A stretch of DNA of 64,000 bases from Paenibacillus silvae (GCF_014639235.1 NZ_BMFU01000001.1:186001-250000), one strand, 5' to 3'; counted from the stretch's first letter, positions 14,693 through 24,904 are shown. The notes: generated by a model from the sequence alone, not told the origin. Translations and numbers: made by a program.

Positions 14693-17224
14693 TTAGATGA
14701 ACAAGTTATGATTTGCCTGATCCGCCTGACCGAGGTAATAACCCACTCCGCCAATGACAGCTTCATTGATCAATTCCTCGTGCTGTATGCCCATCAGATC
14801 CATCGACATCTGGCAGGCCACAATCTCTACCCCTTGTGCGATCGCCGATTGCATCAGCTGCTCCAGTGAAGCTACATTATTTTTTTTCATCAGTCCTCGA
14901 ATCATCTTGGGTCCTGCACCAAACATATTCATTCTGGAGAGTCCAAGCTTCAAGCTGTTTTTGGGCAGCATCATATCAAACATCCGAGCCATGCCAGCCT
15001 TCACAGGAGCTTGCTGCAGCTCTTGCTTACGGATGATATTCAAGCCCCAGAAGGTGAAAAACATCGTCACTTTGCGACCGCTCGCAGCTGCTCCGTTAGC
15101 AATAATAAAAGACGCAATTGCTTTATCCAGATCACCGCTGAATACAACCATCGTGCTCGCTTTGTCGAAAGGCTGTGACTCACTTCTGACAGGTGCTGTG
15201 TTTTTGGACAAGACAGCCTCGATCACCCCGCCCTTCTCACGCTCAAGCTTCAGCACATCCGAACCGGACATACTTGCCCAAGCTTTGACATCCTCATAAA
15301 ATCCGGGATCCGAGGCTTTAACTCGAAGTGTTTGTCCATCCTGCAGCTGATCCATCTTCTGTTTAACCTCAATGAGGGGCCCAGGGCAGCTCAAACCACA
15401 GACGTTCAACTCATTATCAATTCGGATTTCCTTGGGGGACTGGACTTGCTTGTCATTCCGTGTATTCAATTCCGTCATCGTGCTCCTGTGCCCCCCTTGT
15501 GTTTCTGCATCTGTTTTACCACTATCCCTGCTACTATTCAGACCGTTGCCATCTGCCCCTGGCACGGGTGCAGGTTTGAATTGAGCTTGACGATAGGTCT
15601 TGTAACCCCCGCTCAAGTTCTTCACCTGATAACCATGCTGGCGCAAGATTTGCGTAGCTGTATAACCCCGTAGCCCTACCTGGCAATAAACCCAGATTTC
15701 CTTGGATACATCCAGCTCAGCAAGACGATGGCGAAGCTCGTCTACCGGAATAGACATCGAGTCTGGAATATTCCCGTTGCGGTGCTCCAGATCACTGCGT
15801 ACGTCCAGCAAAATGGACCCGGCAGGATCACGCTCAGCAAGCTGATCATACGTGAATGAATTCACTCGTCCGTCCAAAATATTTTCCGCAGCGTAGCCAA
15901 TCATGTTCACAGGGTCTTTCGCTGAAGAGTAAGGCGGTGCATAGCTTAATTCCAGCTCTGTCAGATCACGTACATTGCCGCCGTAATGGATCGCCACAGC
16001 AATATCATCAATCCGTTTATCCACACCTTCATAACCTACCGCCTGTGCGCCCAAAATCTGCCCCTCCGGAGCGAATAACAGTTTTAATGTGACTGCACTG
16101 GAGCCTGGATAGTAGGACGCATGTGAAGCCGGGTGAACCGTTACGGTGCGATAAGCCTTGTTTAATCGTTTCAGCGTTTTTTCGTTGGTGCCTGTAGAGG
16201 CTCCCGTTAACCCGAAAACTTTGATGATAGACGTTCCCTGAGTCCCTTTATAAGTCGTTGGAAGCCCCGCAATCTGATCTGCTACAATTCTTCCCTGTTT
16301 GTTTGCAGGACCCGCAAGCGGTATCGCTGTTTGTGTCCCGTGAATATAATCCTTCACTTCAATGGCATCACCTACCGCGTAAATATGCGGAACACTGGTC
16401 TCCATCTTCTCATTAACAACAATGTGCCCGCGTGCTCCAAGAGCTACGCCGCTATTCTGCAAAAAAGAGGTATCCGGTGTAACACCGATAGCCAGAATGA
16501 CCATGTCCGCAGATAACACAAGCCCATCTGACAGTTCTACGCCAATGCCTTGATCCAGAGTACGGAAGCCTTGCACACGCTGTGAAAATAACAGATGTAC
16601 ACCATGTTGCTGCATCTCTTGAGCAAGGGCAGCTGCAAGTTCAGGATCAAACGGAGTCAACAGCTGATCATTGCCCTCTACCAGAGTGACATCAAGCCCG
16701 GCTTCCTTCAAATTTTCAGCCATTTCTACCCCGATAAACCCGCCACCAATAACGATCGAATTTTGGTTGTTACGAGAACTAACCTGTTCCTTGATTCGGT
16801 CAATGTCAGGAATATTCCGCACTGTATAGATCAGCGGGTTATCCTTGCCCGGCAGGTCAGGTACCATTGGACGAGCACCGGGGGACAGGATCAACTCATC
16901 ATAGCTCTCCTCATATACACCACGTTCCACACTTCGTACCTGTACAGTACGTTTGCTGGAATCAACCGCAATAACCTCACTCTCTGTGCGCACATCAATG
17001 TTGAATCGATCCTGCATGCCTTTAGGCGTCTGCACAAGCAAACGTTCACGTTCTTCAATCGTTCCCCCGATGTAATAAGGCAGACCGCAGTTCGCAAATG
17101 AAATATAAGGGCCTTTCTCAAACATAATAATCTCTGCTTGTTCGTCCAGACGGCGGAGGCGTGCGGCGGCGGAAGCGCCACCTGCAACACCGCCTACGAT
17201 TAACACTTTTTTACGTTCATTCAT
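14693..17224 (-). CDS. Four-domain CoA-disulfide/persulfide reductase fusion (CoADR-rhodanese-TusA-DsrE)
   Basis: The 843-residue fusion begins with an FAD/NAD(P)H pyridine-nucleotide-disulfide reductase. It has GGVAGGASAAAR, redox Cys46 in SFANCGLPYY and a late YAVGDAIEV. Next come a rhodanese domain (active Cys near 513 in YCQVGLRGY), a TusA-like domain (CGLSCPGPL near 610) and a DsrE-like domain from about 690. All are sulfur-transfer modules, so the protein should reduce or relay persulfide sulfur, as in Npsr/CoADR-RHD enzymes. Start ATG 17224 overlaps the arsR stop. Two upstream Mets (17236, 17245) are less likely. Control by the upstream ArsR protein is expected. Confidence 0.9.
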   Translation of the reverse strand: MNERKKVLIVGGVAGGASAAARLRRLDEQAEIIMFEKGPYISFANCGLPYYIGGTIEERERLLVQTPKGMQDRFNIDVRTESEVIAVDSSKRTVQVRSVERGVYEESYDELILSPGARPMVPDLPGKDNPLIYTVRNIPDIDRIKEQVSSRNNQNSIVIGGGFIGVEMAENLKEAGLDVTLVEGNDQLLTPFDPELAAALAQEMQQHGVHLLFSQRVQGFRTLDQGIGVELSDGLVLSADMVILAIGVTPDTSFLQNSGVALGARGHIVVNEKMETSVPHIYAVGDAIEVKDYIHGTQTAIPLAGPANKQGRIVADQIAGLPTTYKGTQGTSIIKVFGLTGASTGTNEKTLKRLNKAYRTVTVHPASHASYYPGSSAVTLKLLFAPEGQILGAQAVGYEGVDKRIDDIAVAIHYGGNVRDLTELELSYAPPYSSAKDPVNMIGYAAENILDGRVNSFTYDQLAERDPAGSILLDVRSDLEHRNGNIPDSMSIPVDELRHRLAELDVSKEIWVYCQVGLRGYTATQILRQHGYQVKNLSGGYKTYRQAQFKPAPVPGADGNGLNSSRDSGKTDAETQGGHRSTMTELNTRNDKQVQSPKEIRIDNELNVCGLSCPGPLIEVKQKMDQLQDGQTLRVKASDPGFYEDVKAWASMSGSDVLKLEREKGGVIEAVLSKNTAPVRSESQPFDKASTMVVFSGDLDKAIASFIIANGAAASGRKVTMFFTFWGLNIIRKQELQQAPVKAGMARMFDMMLPKNSLKLGLSRMNMFGAGPKMIRGLMKKNNVASLEQLMQSAIAQGVEIVACQMSMDLMGIQHEELINEAVIGGVGYYLGQADQANHNLFI

Positions 17225-17534
17225 CTTCGCATTCATCCTTTGCAAATAAAATATTCACCAGTTGTTCCACACGTGGATCAGCGAGTACATAATTCACCTC
17301 AAGACCATTACGCTCGGTAGCTACAATGCCTGCACTGCGAAGCTTTTGCAGATGCTGCGACACGGTAGATTGCGGAAGGTCCAGGCATTCCTGCATATAT
17401 GAAACATTACATTTCTTCTTGCGCATCAAGCCCCGTACGATGCATAGCCGTATCGGGTGAGACAACGCTTTGAGAAATTCAGCGGGTTCGTCAAACTGCT
17501 TTAATTGATTCCGATCAAAAGCAGGGAAATTCAA
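17217..17534 (-). CDS. ArsR-family repressor, probably sulfide/persulfide responsive
   Basis: The 105-residue winged-helix protein (LSHPIRLCIVRGL, then QSTVSQHLQKLRSAGIV) begins at TTG 17534 behind GAGGAGGAG. It carries Cys residues in LCIV, KKCNV, ECLDLP and KDECED. Thiol-based ArsR sensors of the BigR/SqrR type use a Cys pair to sense persulfides, so the sulfur-handling gene downstream supports such a role (inference). Its stop overlaps the start of the persulfide reductase fusion. A perfect palindrome lies just upstream of its ribosome binding site. Confidence 0.9.
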   Translation of the reverse strand: MNFPAFDRNQLKQFDEPAEFLKALSHPIRLCIVRGLMRKKKCNVSYMQECLDLPQSTVSQHLQKLRSAGIVATERNGLEVNYVLADPRVEQLVNILFAKDECEDE

Positions 17535-17554
17535 AGCAACTCCTCCTCAATCGT

Positions 17555-17576
17555 TATATCGTAATATTACGATATA
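17555..17576. promoter_or_regulatory. Perfect 22-bp palindromic operator upstream of arsR
   Basis: The arm TATATCGTAAT is followed directly by its reverse complement ATTACGATATA. It lies 21 bp upstream of the TTG start, where an autorepressor site is expected. Confidence 0.8.
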
Positions 17577-17611
17577 GTGATGCAGTTGTCAACATATCTA
17601 TTTTTTGCTTC

Positions 17612-17651
17612 AAAATAAAAACAGACTCCCGCTCGAAGCCAGAAGTCTGTT
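17612..17651 (-). terminator. Terminator of the second MarR gene
   Basis: AACAGACT (17620-17627) pairs with AGTCTGTT (17644-17651). A T-rich run follows on the minus strand. Confidence 0.8.
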
Positions 17652-17752
17652 CAAATGCATCGTCACTGCTCGTACCCCTCAATGATCGAGAAAGAGCACA
17701 AGTTCATCACAGTACCGCCATGTGTACACAGTATATCTTTCTGTAGTTGGTT

Positions 17753-18199
17753 TTAAACCGAGCTGGTTAAAGCTGGCTCCTGTACTTGAGTTTTGGGTGT
17801 CGTCATTTTTCCAAGCAAATAGACTAACAATTGTTGATTGTGCATCGATATGTTGCTCAGAACCGAATTCATAAATTCATTCCGAATGCTAATGCCTCGT
17901 TTCGTTTCCATACGTCCCTTGTCCGAGAGAGAGACCCAGACAATCCGTCTGTCCTGATCATCCCGATCCCTGCAAATGAGGCCGTTTTTCTCCATACGAT
18001 CAAGCAGCATCGTAACTGCAGCAGGGGTAGTCGCCAGAAACGGAATCAGATCAGACGGTTTCATCTTCTCATGATCCTCCAGCACCTCCAATACAGCGAG
18101 CTGAGCCTCTGTGAGAGAAGGCGCCAGTTCCTGATCCATATGCAATTTATAATCCTTCGTTAATCTTGACCAGCATTTGGCAAAATCAGAATAATACAT
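17753..18199 (-). CDS. MarR-family transcriptional regulator
   Basis: The 148-residue winged-helix protein has MKPSDLIPFLATTPAAVTMLLDRMEKNGLI as helix-turn-helix and DDQDRRIVWVSL as the wing. Translation starts at ATG 18199 after CAGGAGGAG. It is monocistronic, with its own terminator. It is unlike the MarR at 13845-14291 outside the fold. Its target is not evident, since neighbours are parC on one side and the arsR operon on the other. Confidence 0.9.
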   Translation of the reverse strand: MYYSDFAKCWSRLTKDYKLHMDQELAPSLTEAQLAVLEVLEDHEKMKPSDLIPFLATTPAAVTMLLDRMEKNGLICRDRDDQDRRIVWVSLSDKGRMETKRGISIRNEFMNSVLSNISMHNQQLLVYLLGKMTTPKTQVQEPALTSSV

Positions 18200-18366
18200 T
18201 GAATATCACTCCTCCTGGCAACGATTTATCTATTCATTAGCTTAACTTTTCGCGGTTTGAAGCCGCATTCCTGCTGCATTTTTTCAATTTCCCAGCGATC
18301 GACCGCAATCGACGAAGGTTGTTAAACTTCGCTTGCAGACGCGCTTCAAAGCCGCCTTGGAACAAC

Positions 18367-18417
18367 AAAAAAAGACTCTCCGCCCGACATAATAAGCTAT
18401 GCCCGCGAAGAGTCTTT
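18367..18417 (-). terminator. Terminator of the parE-parC operon
   Basis: AAAGACTCT (18371-18379) pairs with AGAGTCTTT (18409-18417), with an inner CGC/GCG. A T7 run follows on the minus strand, 10 bp past the parC stop. Confidence 0.9.
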
Positions 18418-18426
18418 CTGTTAGTT

Positions 18427-20889
18427 TTACACTGTAGCTTCTGGCTGATTTTCAGTGAAGTCCGGGATCAGCTCGGTAATTTCATCCTGCTTATCTACGG
18501 ATACGAGTAATTTGCCTATATGCTTCCGTTCAGTCAGTGGCACACTCTCCGAAGAGATGGAATGAGCATGCCCTTCTCTGGTCATGACAGTCAGCTGGCG
18601 CTGTTCTCTGCAATAGAATGCACATGCTATTCGGCTTCCATTCGGCTTGACACGTTTGCCTTCCTTGAATTCAAACGTAGCCAGACCTTTACCTCCACGG
18701 CTTTGCAAGGCATAGTCAAGCAGCAAGGAACGTTTACCATAGCCCAGATCAGACAATACAGCAATTTCGCCCTCTTCTCCTTCGACCCACAGCGCGGAGA
18801 CAACTTCATCCGTATCTTTAAGCTGAATACCGCGAACCCCGCCAGAGACACGTCCCATCGGATTGACTTCATCCTCACGGAAACGAATGGCCATCGCTTC
18901 TTTGGTAATCAGCATAATATCTTTACCACCTGTGCTCAAATGCACAGAGAGGACTTCGTCGTCCTTGCCCACCTTACAAGCGGCAACTGCACCAGAACGT
19001 TTCGTAACATACTCCTTGAGTTCGGTTCGTTTCACCTGTCCCTTACGTGTCACAAATACAAGGCTGTGATCCGGCTCTTCAAAGGATTTGACGGCCAGTA
19101 CACTGGCAATCCGATCATCCTTCGCCAGCGGAATCACATTGACAATCGCTGTGCCAGGATCTTTCCACTTGAACTCCGGCACCTGATGGACCGGCAGCAG
19201 GAAGTATTGCCCTTTTTGCGTAAACACAAGCAGGTTCTCAAGTGTGTTCACATCCAGCACCTGAGAGATGTAATCCCCCTCTTTCACACCACTGGCGCTT
19301 CGTTCGCCGCCTGACCGTGTGAAGGACTGCATGCTCGAACGCTTCACATACCCCTCTTTGGACAGCGTCACCAGTACATCTTCTGCATTGACCAGAACTT
19401 CAAGATTCACCTTGAGCTCCTCTACCTCGCCCTGAATTGCAGAACGGCGCTCAATCCCGTACTTCTCCTTGATCTCCAGCAATTCCTTGCGGATGACGCC
19501 AATCAGCTTGCGATCACTGTCCAGAATAGAACGCAGCTGTGAAATTTTCTTCATAAGCTCATCCAATTCTTTTTGCAGCGCATTAATCTCCAGATTGGTC
19601 AAACGATACAGCTGCAAAGTAAGAATAGAGTCGGCCTGACGCTCCGTAAAACCAAACATCCAGGTGAGATTGTTCTGGGCGTCCTGACGATTCTTCGATG
19701 CTTTAATGGCCGCAATCACTTCATCCAGAATGTTAAGAGCCTTCACAAGCCCTTCAAGCACATGAGCGCGATCCTCTGCCTTTTCCAGCTCATACTTCGT
19801 CCGGAAGGTGACAACTTCACGCTGATGCGCGATATACGCTTCCAGAATGGCCTTCAGTCCAAGCTGCTGCGGCGCTTTGTTCACAATAGCAACCATATTG
19901 AAGTTATAGGTGACCTGAAGATCGGTTTTCTTGAGCAAATAAGCCAGAATACCCTGGGCATCGGCATCTTTTTTCAATTCCACCACGATTCGCAGACCTT
20001 CACGACCGCTCTCGTCACGAACCTCTGCGATGCCTTCAACCTTTTTCTCCAGACGGATGTTTTCCATTGTGGTCACCAGACGTGATTTTACAACCTGATA
20101 CGGAATCTCGGTAATCACAATCTGCTGCTTGCCGCCACGCATGTTTTCGATATCGGTTTTGGAACGTATGTAGATTCGTCCTTTACCTGTCCGATAGGCA
20201 TCCAGAATGCCGTCTCCGCCCATAATTAATCCACCTGTCGGAAAATCGGGACCTTTCATAAACATCATAATTTCGTCCAGTTCAATAGACGGCTTTTCCA
20301 TTACAGCGATGCAAGCATCAATCGTTTCACGCAAATTATGAGGCGGAATCTCCGTTGCAAAACCCGACGATATGCCGCTTACGCCATTGACCAGCAGATT
20401 CGGATAACGGGAAGGCAGCACCACGGGTTCTTTGGCTGTATTATCAAAGTTATCCTTGAACAGCACCGTGCGTTTCTCGATATCACGCAGCATCTCCATC
20501 GCAATGGACGACAAGCGGGCCTCCGTATACCGCATTGCAGCTGCCGGATCATCATCCTGTGAACCCCAGTTACCGTGTCCATCCACAAGCATGTGACCCA
20601 TTTTCCACGGCTGCGCCATACGTACCATACCCTCGTAGATGGAGGAGTCCCCGTGAGGGTGATAATTACCCATAACATCCCCGACGGTTTTGGCGGACTT
20701 GCGGTATGGCTTTTCCGGTGTATTGCCCGAATCGTACATCGCGTATAAAATACGGCGCTGTACTGGCTTTAATCCGTCACGTACATCGGGTATTGCCCGG
20801 TCCTGAATAATATATTTGGAGTAGCGACCGAAACGGTCACCCACGACCTCTTCCAGAAAGGCCGGCATAAATTGTTCTGATAGACTCAT
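18427..20889 (-). CDS. parC: DNA topoisomerase IV subunit A
   Basis: The breakage-reunion subunit has about 820 residues. The N-terminal winged helix includes YIIQDRAIPDVRDGLKPVQRRIL. The quinolone-resistance region HPHGDSSIYEGMVR keeps Ser and Glu at the usual positions. Catalytic Tyr121 is in AMRYTEARLS. The C-terminal half carries beta-pinwheel blades (for example YVKRSS, GQVKRTEL). Pairing with ParE directly upstream, a gap of about 12 bp, marks it as ParC rather than GyrA. Start ATG 20889 has AAGGTG upstream; a GTG at 20898 is an alternative. It decatenates sister chromosomes with ParE. Confidence 0.95.
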   Translation of the reverse strand: MSLSEQFMPAFLEEVVGDRFGRYSKYIIQDRAIPDVRDGLKPVQRRILYAMYDSGNTPEKPYRKSAKTVGDVMGNYHPHGDSSIYEGMVRMAQPWKMGHMLVDGHGNWGSQDDDPAAAMRYTEARLSSIAMEMLRDIEKRTVLFKDNFDNTAKEPVVLPSRYPNLLVNGVSGISSGFATEIPPHNLRETIDACIAVMEKPSIELDEIMMFMKGPDFPTGGLIMGGDGILDAYRTGKGRIYIRSKTDIENMRGGKQQIVITEIPYQVVKSRLVTTMENIRLEKKVEGIAEVRDESGREGLRIVVELKKDADAQGILAYLLKKTDLQVTYNFNMVAIVNKAPQQLGLKAILEAYIAHQREVVTFRTKYELEKAEDRAHVLEGLVKALNILDEVIAAIKASKNRQDAQNNLTWMFGFTERQADSILTLQLYRLTNLEINALQKELDELMKKISQLRSILDSDRKLIGVIRKELLEIKEKYGIERRSAIQGEVEELKVNLEVLVNAEDVLVTLSKEGYVKRSSMQSFTRSGGERSASGVKEGDYISQVLDVNTLENLLVFTQKGQYFLLPVHQVPEFKWKDPGTAIVNVIPLAKDDRIASVLAVKSFEEPDHSLVFVTRKGQVKRTELKEYVTKRSGAVAACKVGKDDEVLSVHLSTGGKDIMLITKEAMAIRFREDEVNPMGRVSGGVRGIQLKDTDEVVSALWVEGEEGEIAVLSDLGYGKRSLLLDYALQSRGGKGLATFEFKEGKRVKPNGSRIACAFYCREQRQLTVMTREGHAHSISSESVPLTERKHIGKLLVSVDKQDEITELIPDFTENQPEATV

Positions 20890-20901
20890 TCCAAGCACCT
20901 T

Positions 20902-22881
20902 CTATTCTTCGTACTCTGTAAAGTCAACATTCTCTACGATCCAGCGTTTGCGCGGGTCCACTTTATCCCCCATCAGCGTGGATACACGACGCTCTGCTTT
21001 GGCCGCATCCACGATCTCCACCTTCAGCATCGAACGTGTCTCCGGATTCATCGTTGTTTCCCACAGCTGATCCGGGTTCATCTCACCCAAACCTTTATAA
21101 CGCTGCAGCTCGACATTGTTGCCGAATTCTTTCATGTAATTGGCAAGCTCCTCATCCGTCCAGGCATATCTTACCGTAGCCATTTTGCCGGATTTGCGAG
21201 TCAGTTTATATAAAGGCGGCTGCGCAATATATACTTTACCTGCATCAATTAACGGTTTCATGTAACGGTAAAAGAACGTAAGCAGCAGCACCTGGATATG
21301 TGCACCGTCCGTATCGGCATCCGTCATGATAATGATTTTAGAATAATTGCTATCTTCTACAGCAAATTCTGTACCAATGCCAGCCCCGATGGCGGCCGTA
21401 ATTGCACGATACTCTTCATTTTTCAAAATATCCGCCAGCTTGGATTTTTCCGGATTCAGCGGTTTTCCCTTCAACGGCAAAATTGCCTGGATTTTGGAAT
21501 CACGCCCTTGCTTGGCCGAACCGCCCGCAGAATCTCCTTCTACGATAAACAGCTCATTACGTGTAAAATCCTTCGACTGCGCTGGCGTCAGCTTGCCGTT
21601 CAAGTTGGAGCTTTCACTGCGCTTTTTGCCTGAACGCATCTCGTCACGCGCTTTACGTGCAGCTTCTCTTGCCTTGGACGCCTGCACAGCTTTGCGTATC
21701 AGCGTCTGCGCTACCTGCGGATTCTCTTCCAGAAAACGCTGGATATTGTCAGATACAACCGAGTCCACTGCGCTGCGTGCCGTAGCACTGCCTAGCTGGT
21801 CTTTGGTCTGGCCGACAAATTCGACCTCCGACATTTTGACGCTAATCACAGCCATCATACCTTCACGCAGATCATTGCCTTCCAGGTTTTTATCCTTTTC
21901 TTTAATCATGCTGGTACGGCGGGCGTAATCATTCATCACACGGGTATATGCCGCTCTGAATCCGGTCTCATGTGTTCCGCCGCCGCGGGTAGGAATGGAG
22001 TTCACAAACGAAGCAATCGTCTCGGTATAACCGGCATTGTACTGAATCGCAATCTCCACCTCGATGTCGTCCTTCTCCGCATAGAAGTGAATGACATCAT
22101 GCAGCACATCTTTGTTTTCGTTCAAATATTCGACAAACTGGCTTGCGCCGCCCTCATACATGAATTCGTCCTGATGGCCCGAACGCTCGTCTTTTAACAC
22201 AATTTTCAGACCTGAATTCAGAAAAGCAATCTCCTGAAGACGCTCAGCAAGCGTATCGTAATTCAGCTGAATACCGTTTTGAAAAACACGAATATCCGGT
22301 TTAAATGTTACTTTTGTTCCGGTTCGATTCGTATTTCCGATCACTTCAAGCCCCGAAACAGGTTCTCCAACATGCTCGGCACCCTTTTTATCCTGCCAAT
22401 ATTCGAAACGCTGACGATGAATCTTGCCGTCCCGGAAAATTTCGACTTCAAGCCACTCCGACAACGCATTGGTGACCGAAGCCCCTACGCCGTGCAGACC
22501 CCCGGATTTTTTGTATCCTGATCCGCCAAACTTACCGCCTGCGTGCAAAATCGTAAACACGACCTGGGGAGTAGGAATCCCTGTTTTATGTATGCCTGTC
22601 GGAATTCCCCTTCCGTTATCCTGAACCGTAACAGAACCGTCCTTGTGCAGCGTGATATCGATTTTGGAGCAGAATTTGGCAAGGTGCTCATCGACAGCAT
22701 TGTCCACGATCTCCCATACCAAATGATGTAGACCTGAAGTACTGGTGCTGCCGATGTACATCCCTGGCCGTTTCCGAACCGCTACCAGTCCTTCAAGTAC
22801 TTGAATGTCGTCCGCGTCGTAGCCCGAGGCCACTTGCCCTCCGCCTGTCGAACCTGCCGACACATCGATTTGCTCGACCAT
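20902..22881 (-). CDS. parE: DNA topoisomerase IV subunit B
   Basis: The 659-residue ATPase subunit has a GHKL domain: EIVDNAVDEH, QDNGRGIPTG and GGLHGVGASVTNALS. A transducer domain follows, then a TOPRIM domain with FIVEGDSAGGSAKQGRD and ITDADTDGAHI-like MTDADTDGAH. RYKGLGEMNPDQLWET closes it. It has no long GyrB-type insert. Start ATG 22881 follows AAGGGGGAG. It forms an operon with parC. Confidence 0.96.
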   Translation of the reverse strand: MVEQIDVSAGSTGGGQVASGYDADDIQVLEGLVAVRKRPGMYIGSTSTSGLHHLVWEIVDNAVDEHLAKFCSKIDITLHKDGSVTVQDNGRGIPTGIHKTGIPTPQVVFTILHAGGKFGGSGYKKSGGLHGVGASVTNALSEWLEVEIFRDGKIHRQRFEYWQDKKGAEHVGEPVSGLEVIGNTNRTGTKVTFKPDIRVFQNGIQLNYDTLAERLQEIAFLNSGLKIVLKDERSGHQDEFMYEGGASQFVEYLNENKDVLHDVIHFYAEKDDIEVEIAIQYNAGYTETIASFVNSIPTRGGGTHETGFRAAYTRVMNDYARRTSMIKEKDKNLEGNDLREGMMAVISVKMSEVEFVGQTKDQLGSATARSAVDSVVSDNIQRFLEENPQVAQTLIRKAVQASKAREAARKARDEMRSGKKRSESSNLNGKLTPAQSKDFTRNELFIVEGDSAGGSAKQGRDSKIQAILPLKGKPLNPEKSKLADILKNEEYRAITAAIGAGIGTEFAVEDSNYSKIIIMTDADTDGAHIQVLLLTFFYRYMKPLIDAGKVYIAQPPLYKLTRKSGKMATVRYAWTDEELANYMKEFGNNVELQRYKGLGEMNPDQLWETTMNPETRSMLKVEIVDAAKAERRVSTLMGDKVDPRKRWIVENVDFTEYEE

Positions 22882-22956
22882 TCATGCTCCCCCTTCTTAA
22901 CTGAAACTACAAACTTGCCTGAAATGCAAACAGATGTTTTCTTATCCTTGTCCATT

Positions 22957-23946
22957 TTAATTCAAGATATCCCGTTTCGTAAAGACAAGGAATGAGACGA
23001 TGAGTGATGCAGCGCCCCAAACGCCAAGTACAATCAGGGAAAAACCGAGATTCATGCCTTCAATTGGCGGCAGTCCGCCGGACAAATAATCAGGCAGTTC
23101 AAGGTTGACCATAAATAAATATTTGGCTGATTCCCATGAGGCTGCCATGTTCGTCAGAATCGTTCCGGCGATGAGCGAAGCCATCATAATGACGATGCTT
23201 GCGGCTGTACTGCGCACCAGCACCGAAACCATAAATGCCAGCATCGCCACAATAATGCTCACAAACCAGATTAACCCCGCCTGCATCAGCATATACTGCC
23301 ACTGACTTACCGCATGCACTGCCGACATATCCACATCCGTGCCGACAACTTTGAAACCGGTGAAAACAGGCATTCCGAAGCCCTTGTAACCAAAGACCGC
23401 CCCCGATATCGCGTAACAGATCACATAAGCAGATACAACGATAATGGAAACAAACATAATCAGCGTAATCAGCTTGCTGAGAAGAACCTTCCAACGTCTG
23501 ACTGGACGGGTCAGCAGCATCTTGATCGTGCCCGTTGTTCGTTCACCCGATACAAGGTCCGAAGCAATCGCCATAATCAAAAGAGGAATAAACAAACCTA
23601 CTGCGTTGTTCATAAACTCCCTCGTAAACGTTACACCACCAGGCTCTTTAGGGTTTATATTGTTTTCCAGATAATATTGCATCTGCTGAATATAAACCGT
23701 TCTGTACTTTTTATATTCCTCTGGAACACGATCACTTCCCAGTGAGTTCTGGTTGTCCGTAATCGCCTGCTGCAATTCAAGCCGCCAGTCCCCGCCGAAC
23801 TTGTCACGGTTATTTTGAGCTGATTTCATCTGGGCATACGTGAACATCGGTACAAGTATAGCCAGAACGATGAAAATAATATAAAGACGTTTCTTCTTCA
23901 CCATCTTGATGGTCTCGTTACGGATCAGCGGCATGATATTATTCAA
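22957..23946 (-). CDS. ABC-2 type transporter permease
   Basis: The protein has about 329 residues. One membrane segment lies near the N-terminus, followed by a soluble loop of about 80 residues. Then come five further segments, starting from AVGLFIPLLIMAIASDLVSGERTTGTIK. The SGERTTGTIKMLLTRPV motif is characteristic of ABC-2 permeases. It overlaps the end of the upstream ATPase gene. Start choice: TTG 23946 has AAGGTG 6 bp upstream; GTG 23955 and ATG 23934 are alternatives. It should form an exporter with that ATPase; the substrate is unknown. Confidence 0.88.
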   Translation of the reverse strand: MNNIMPLIRNETIKMVKKKRLYIIFIVLAILVPMFTYAQMKSAQNNRDKFGGDWRLELQQAITDNQNSLGSDRVPEEYKKYRTVYIQQMQYYLENNINPKEPGGVTFTREFMNNAVGLFIPLLIMAIASDLVSGERTTGTIKMLLTRPVRRWKVLLSKLITLIMFVSIIVVSAYVICYAISGAVFGYKGFGMPVFTGFKVVGTDVDMSAVHAVSQWQYMLMQAGLIWFVSIIVAMLAFMVSVLVRSTAASIVIMMASLIAGTILTNMAASWESAKYLFMVNLELPDYLSGGLPPIEGMNLGFSLIVLGVWGAASLIVSFLVFTKRDILN

Positions 23947-24904
23947 TGGATTCACCTTCTGTCATTTTTAAAAATAATTGCTCAAGGGTAGGCTGAATCC
24001 GCTGCACACCTTCAACCTGAATGCCTGCCTGTACCAGCTGCTGCACCAGCTCTGGAATCAGCTCTTCGTGCATCTCGGCAACAACCGCATTCGGCCCGAG
24101 ACCTGCAACAATGGTGTCATCCATCACATCACCTGGCCGCTCGATTAGTGTGATCCCTTGATCGACCAGCATCTGACGACCTGATTCAAGCGGCGTAAGA
24201 TGCCAGATTGCCACTTTGGAATGATCCTCGATCAGTTCGTTGACAGCGCCAACAGCCAGCACACGGCCTGCGCTAATTATGGCAACTCTGTCACACAGGA
24301 GCTGAATTTCGCTTAGCAAGTGGCTGCTGACAAACACCGCCATGCCCTCACTGGCAAGCTGCTTGATAAACACCCGCAGCTCTTTGATTCCCTTCGGATC
24401 AAGGCCGTTCGTCGGTTCATCCAGAATAAGCAATCGAGGTCTGCCAAGCAAGGCCTGTGCAATGCCTAGTCGCTGACGCATACCAAGAGAATACGTTCTG
24501 ACCTTATCATGAATACGTTGATCCAGACGTACAATGTTAACCACTTCCTGAATACGGTCATGGTCCACACCAGGCTGCATCCGGGCAAAATGCTCCAGAT
24601 TCTCCCACCCGGTCAAATATGTATACACCTCGGGATTTTCAACGATGGAACCAACATACTTCAGCGCCCGCTCCGGATCGCGGTTTACGTCGTAGCCGCA
24701 AACTGAAATTTTGCCCTCCGTAGGTTTGATCAGATCGACGAGCATACGAATAGTCGTTGTTTTCCCTGCTCCGTTCGGTCCAAGAAAACCAAAAATTTCA
24801 CCGGGCTTCACATCAAAAGTAACATCTTTAATAATCCATTTTCGTCCGATCTTTTTCTTCAGATTCTGTACGGACAGGACCGAATCATATTGCTGCTCTG
24901 CCAT
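23939..24904 (-). CDS. ABC transporter ATP-binding protein
   Basis: The 321-residue ATPase has Walker A GPNGAGKTTT, a signature in the form YSLGMRQRLGIAQAL, Walker B LLILDEPTNGLDP and a switch His in SSHLLSE. The roughly 100-residue C-terminal tail after about residue 220 is common in ABC-2 ATPases of the drug or bacitracin type. The ATG directly follows the stop of the SGNH gene, and AAAGGGGGC lies upstream. Its product energises the downstream permease. Confidence 0.92.
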   Translation of the reverse strand: MAEQQYDSVLSVQNLKKKIGRKWIIKDVTFDVKPGEIFGFLGPNGAGKTTTIRMLVDLIKPTEGKISVCGYDVNRDPERALKYVGSIVENPEVYTYLTGWENLEHFARMQPGVDHDRIQEVVNIVRLDQRIHDKVRTYSLGMRQRLGIAQALLGRPRLLILDEPTNGLDPKGIKELRVFIKQLASEGMAVFVSSHLLSEIQLLCDRVAIISAGRVLAVGAVNELIEDHSKVAIWHLTPLESGRQMLVDQGITLIERPGDVMDDTIVAGLGPNAVVAEMHEELIPELVQQLVQAGIQVEGVQRIQPTLEQLFLKMTEGESIE

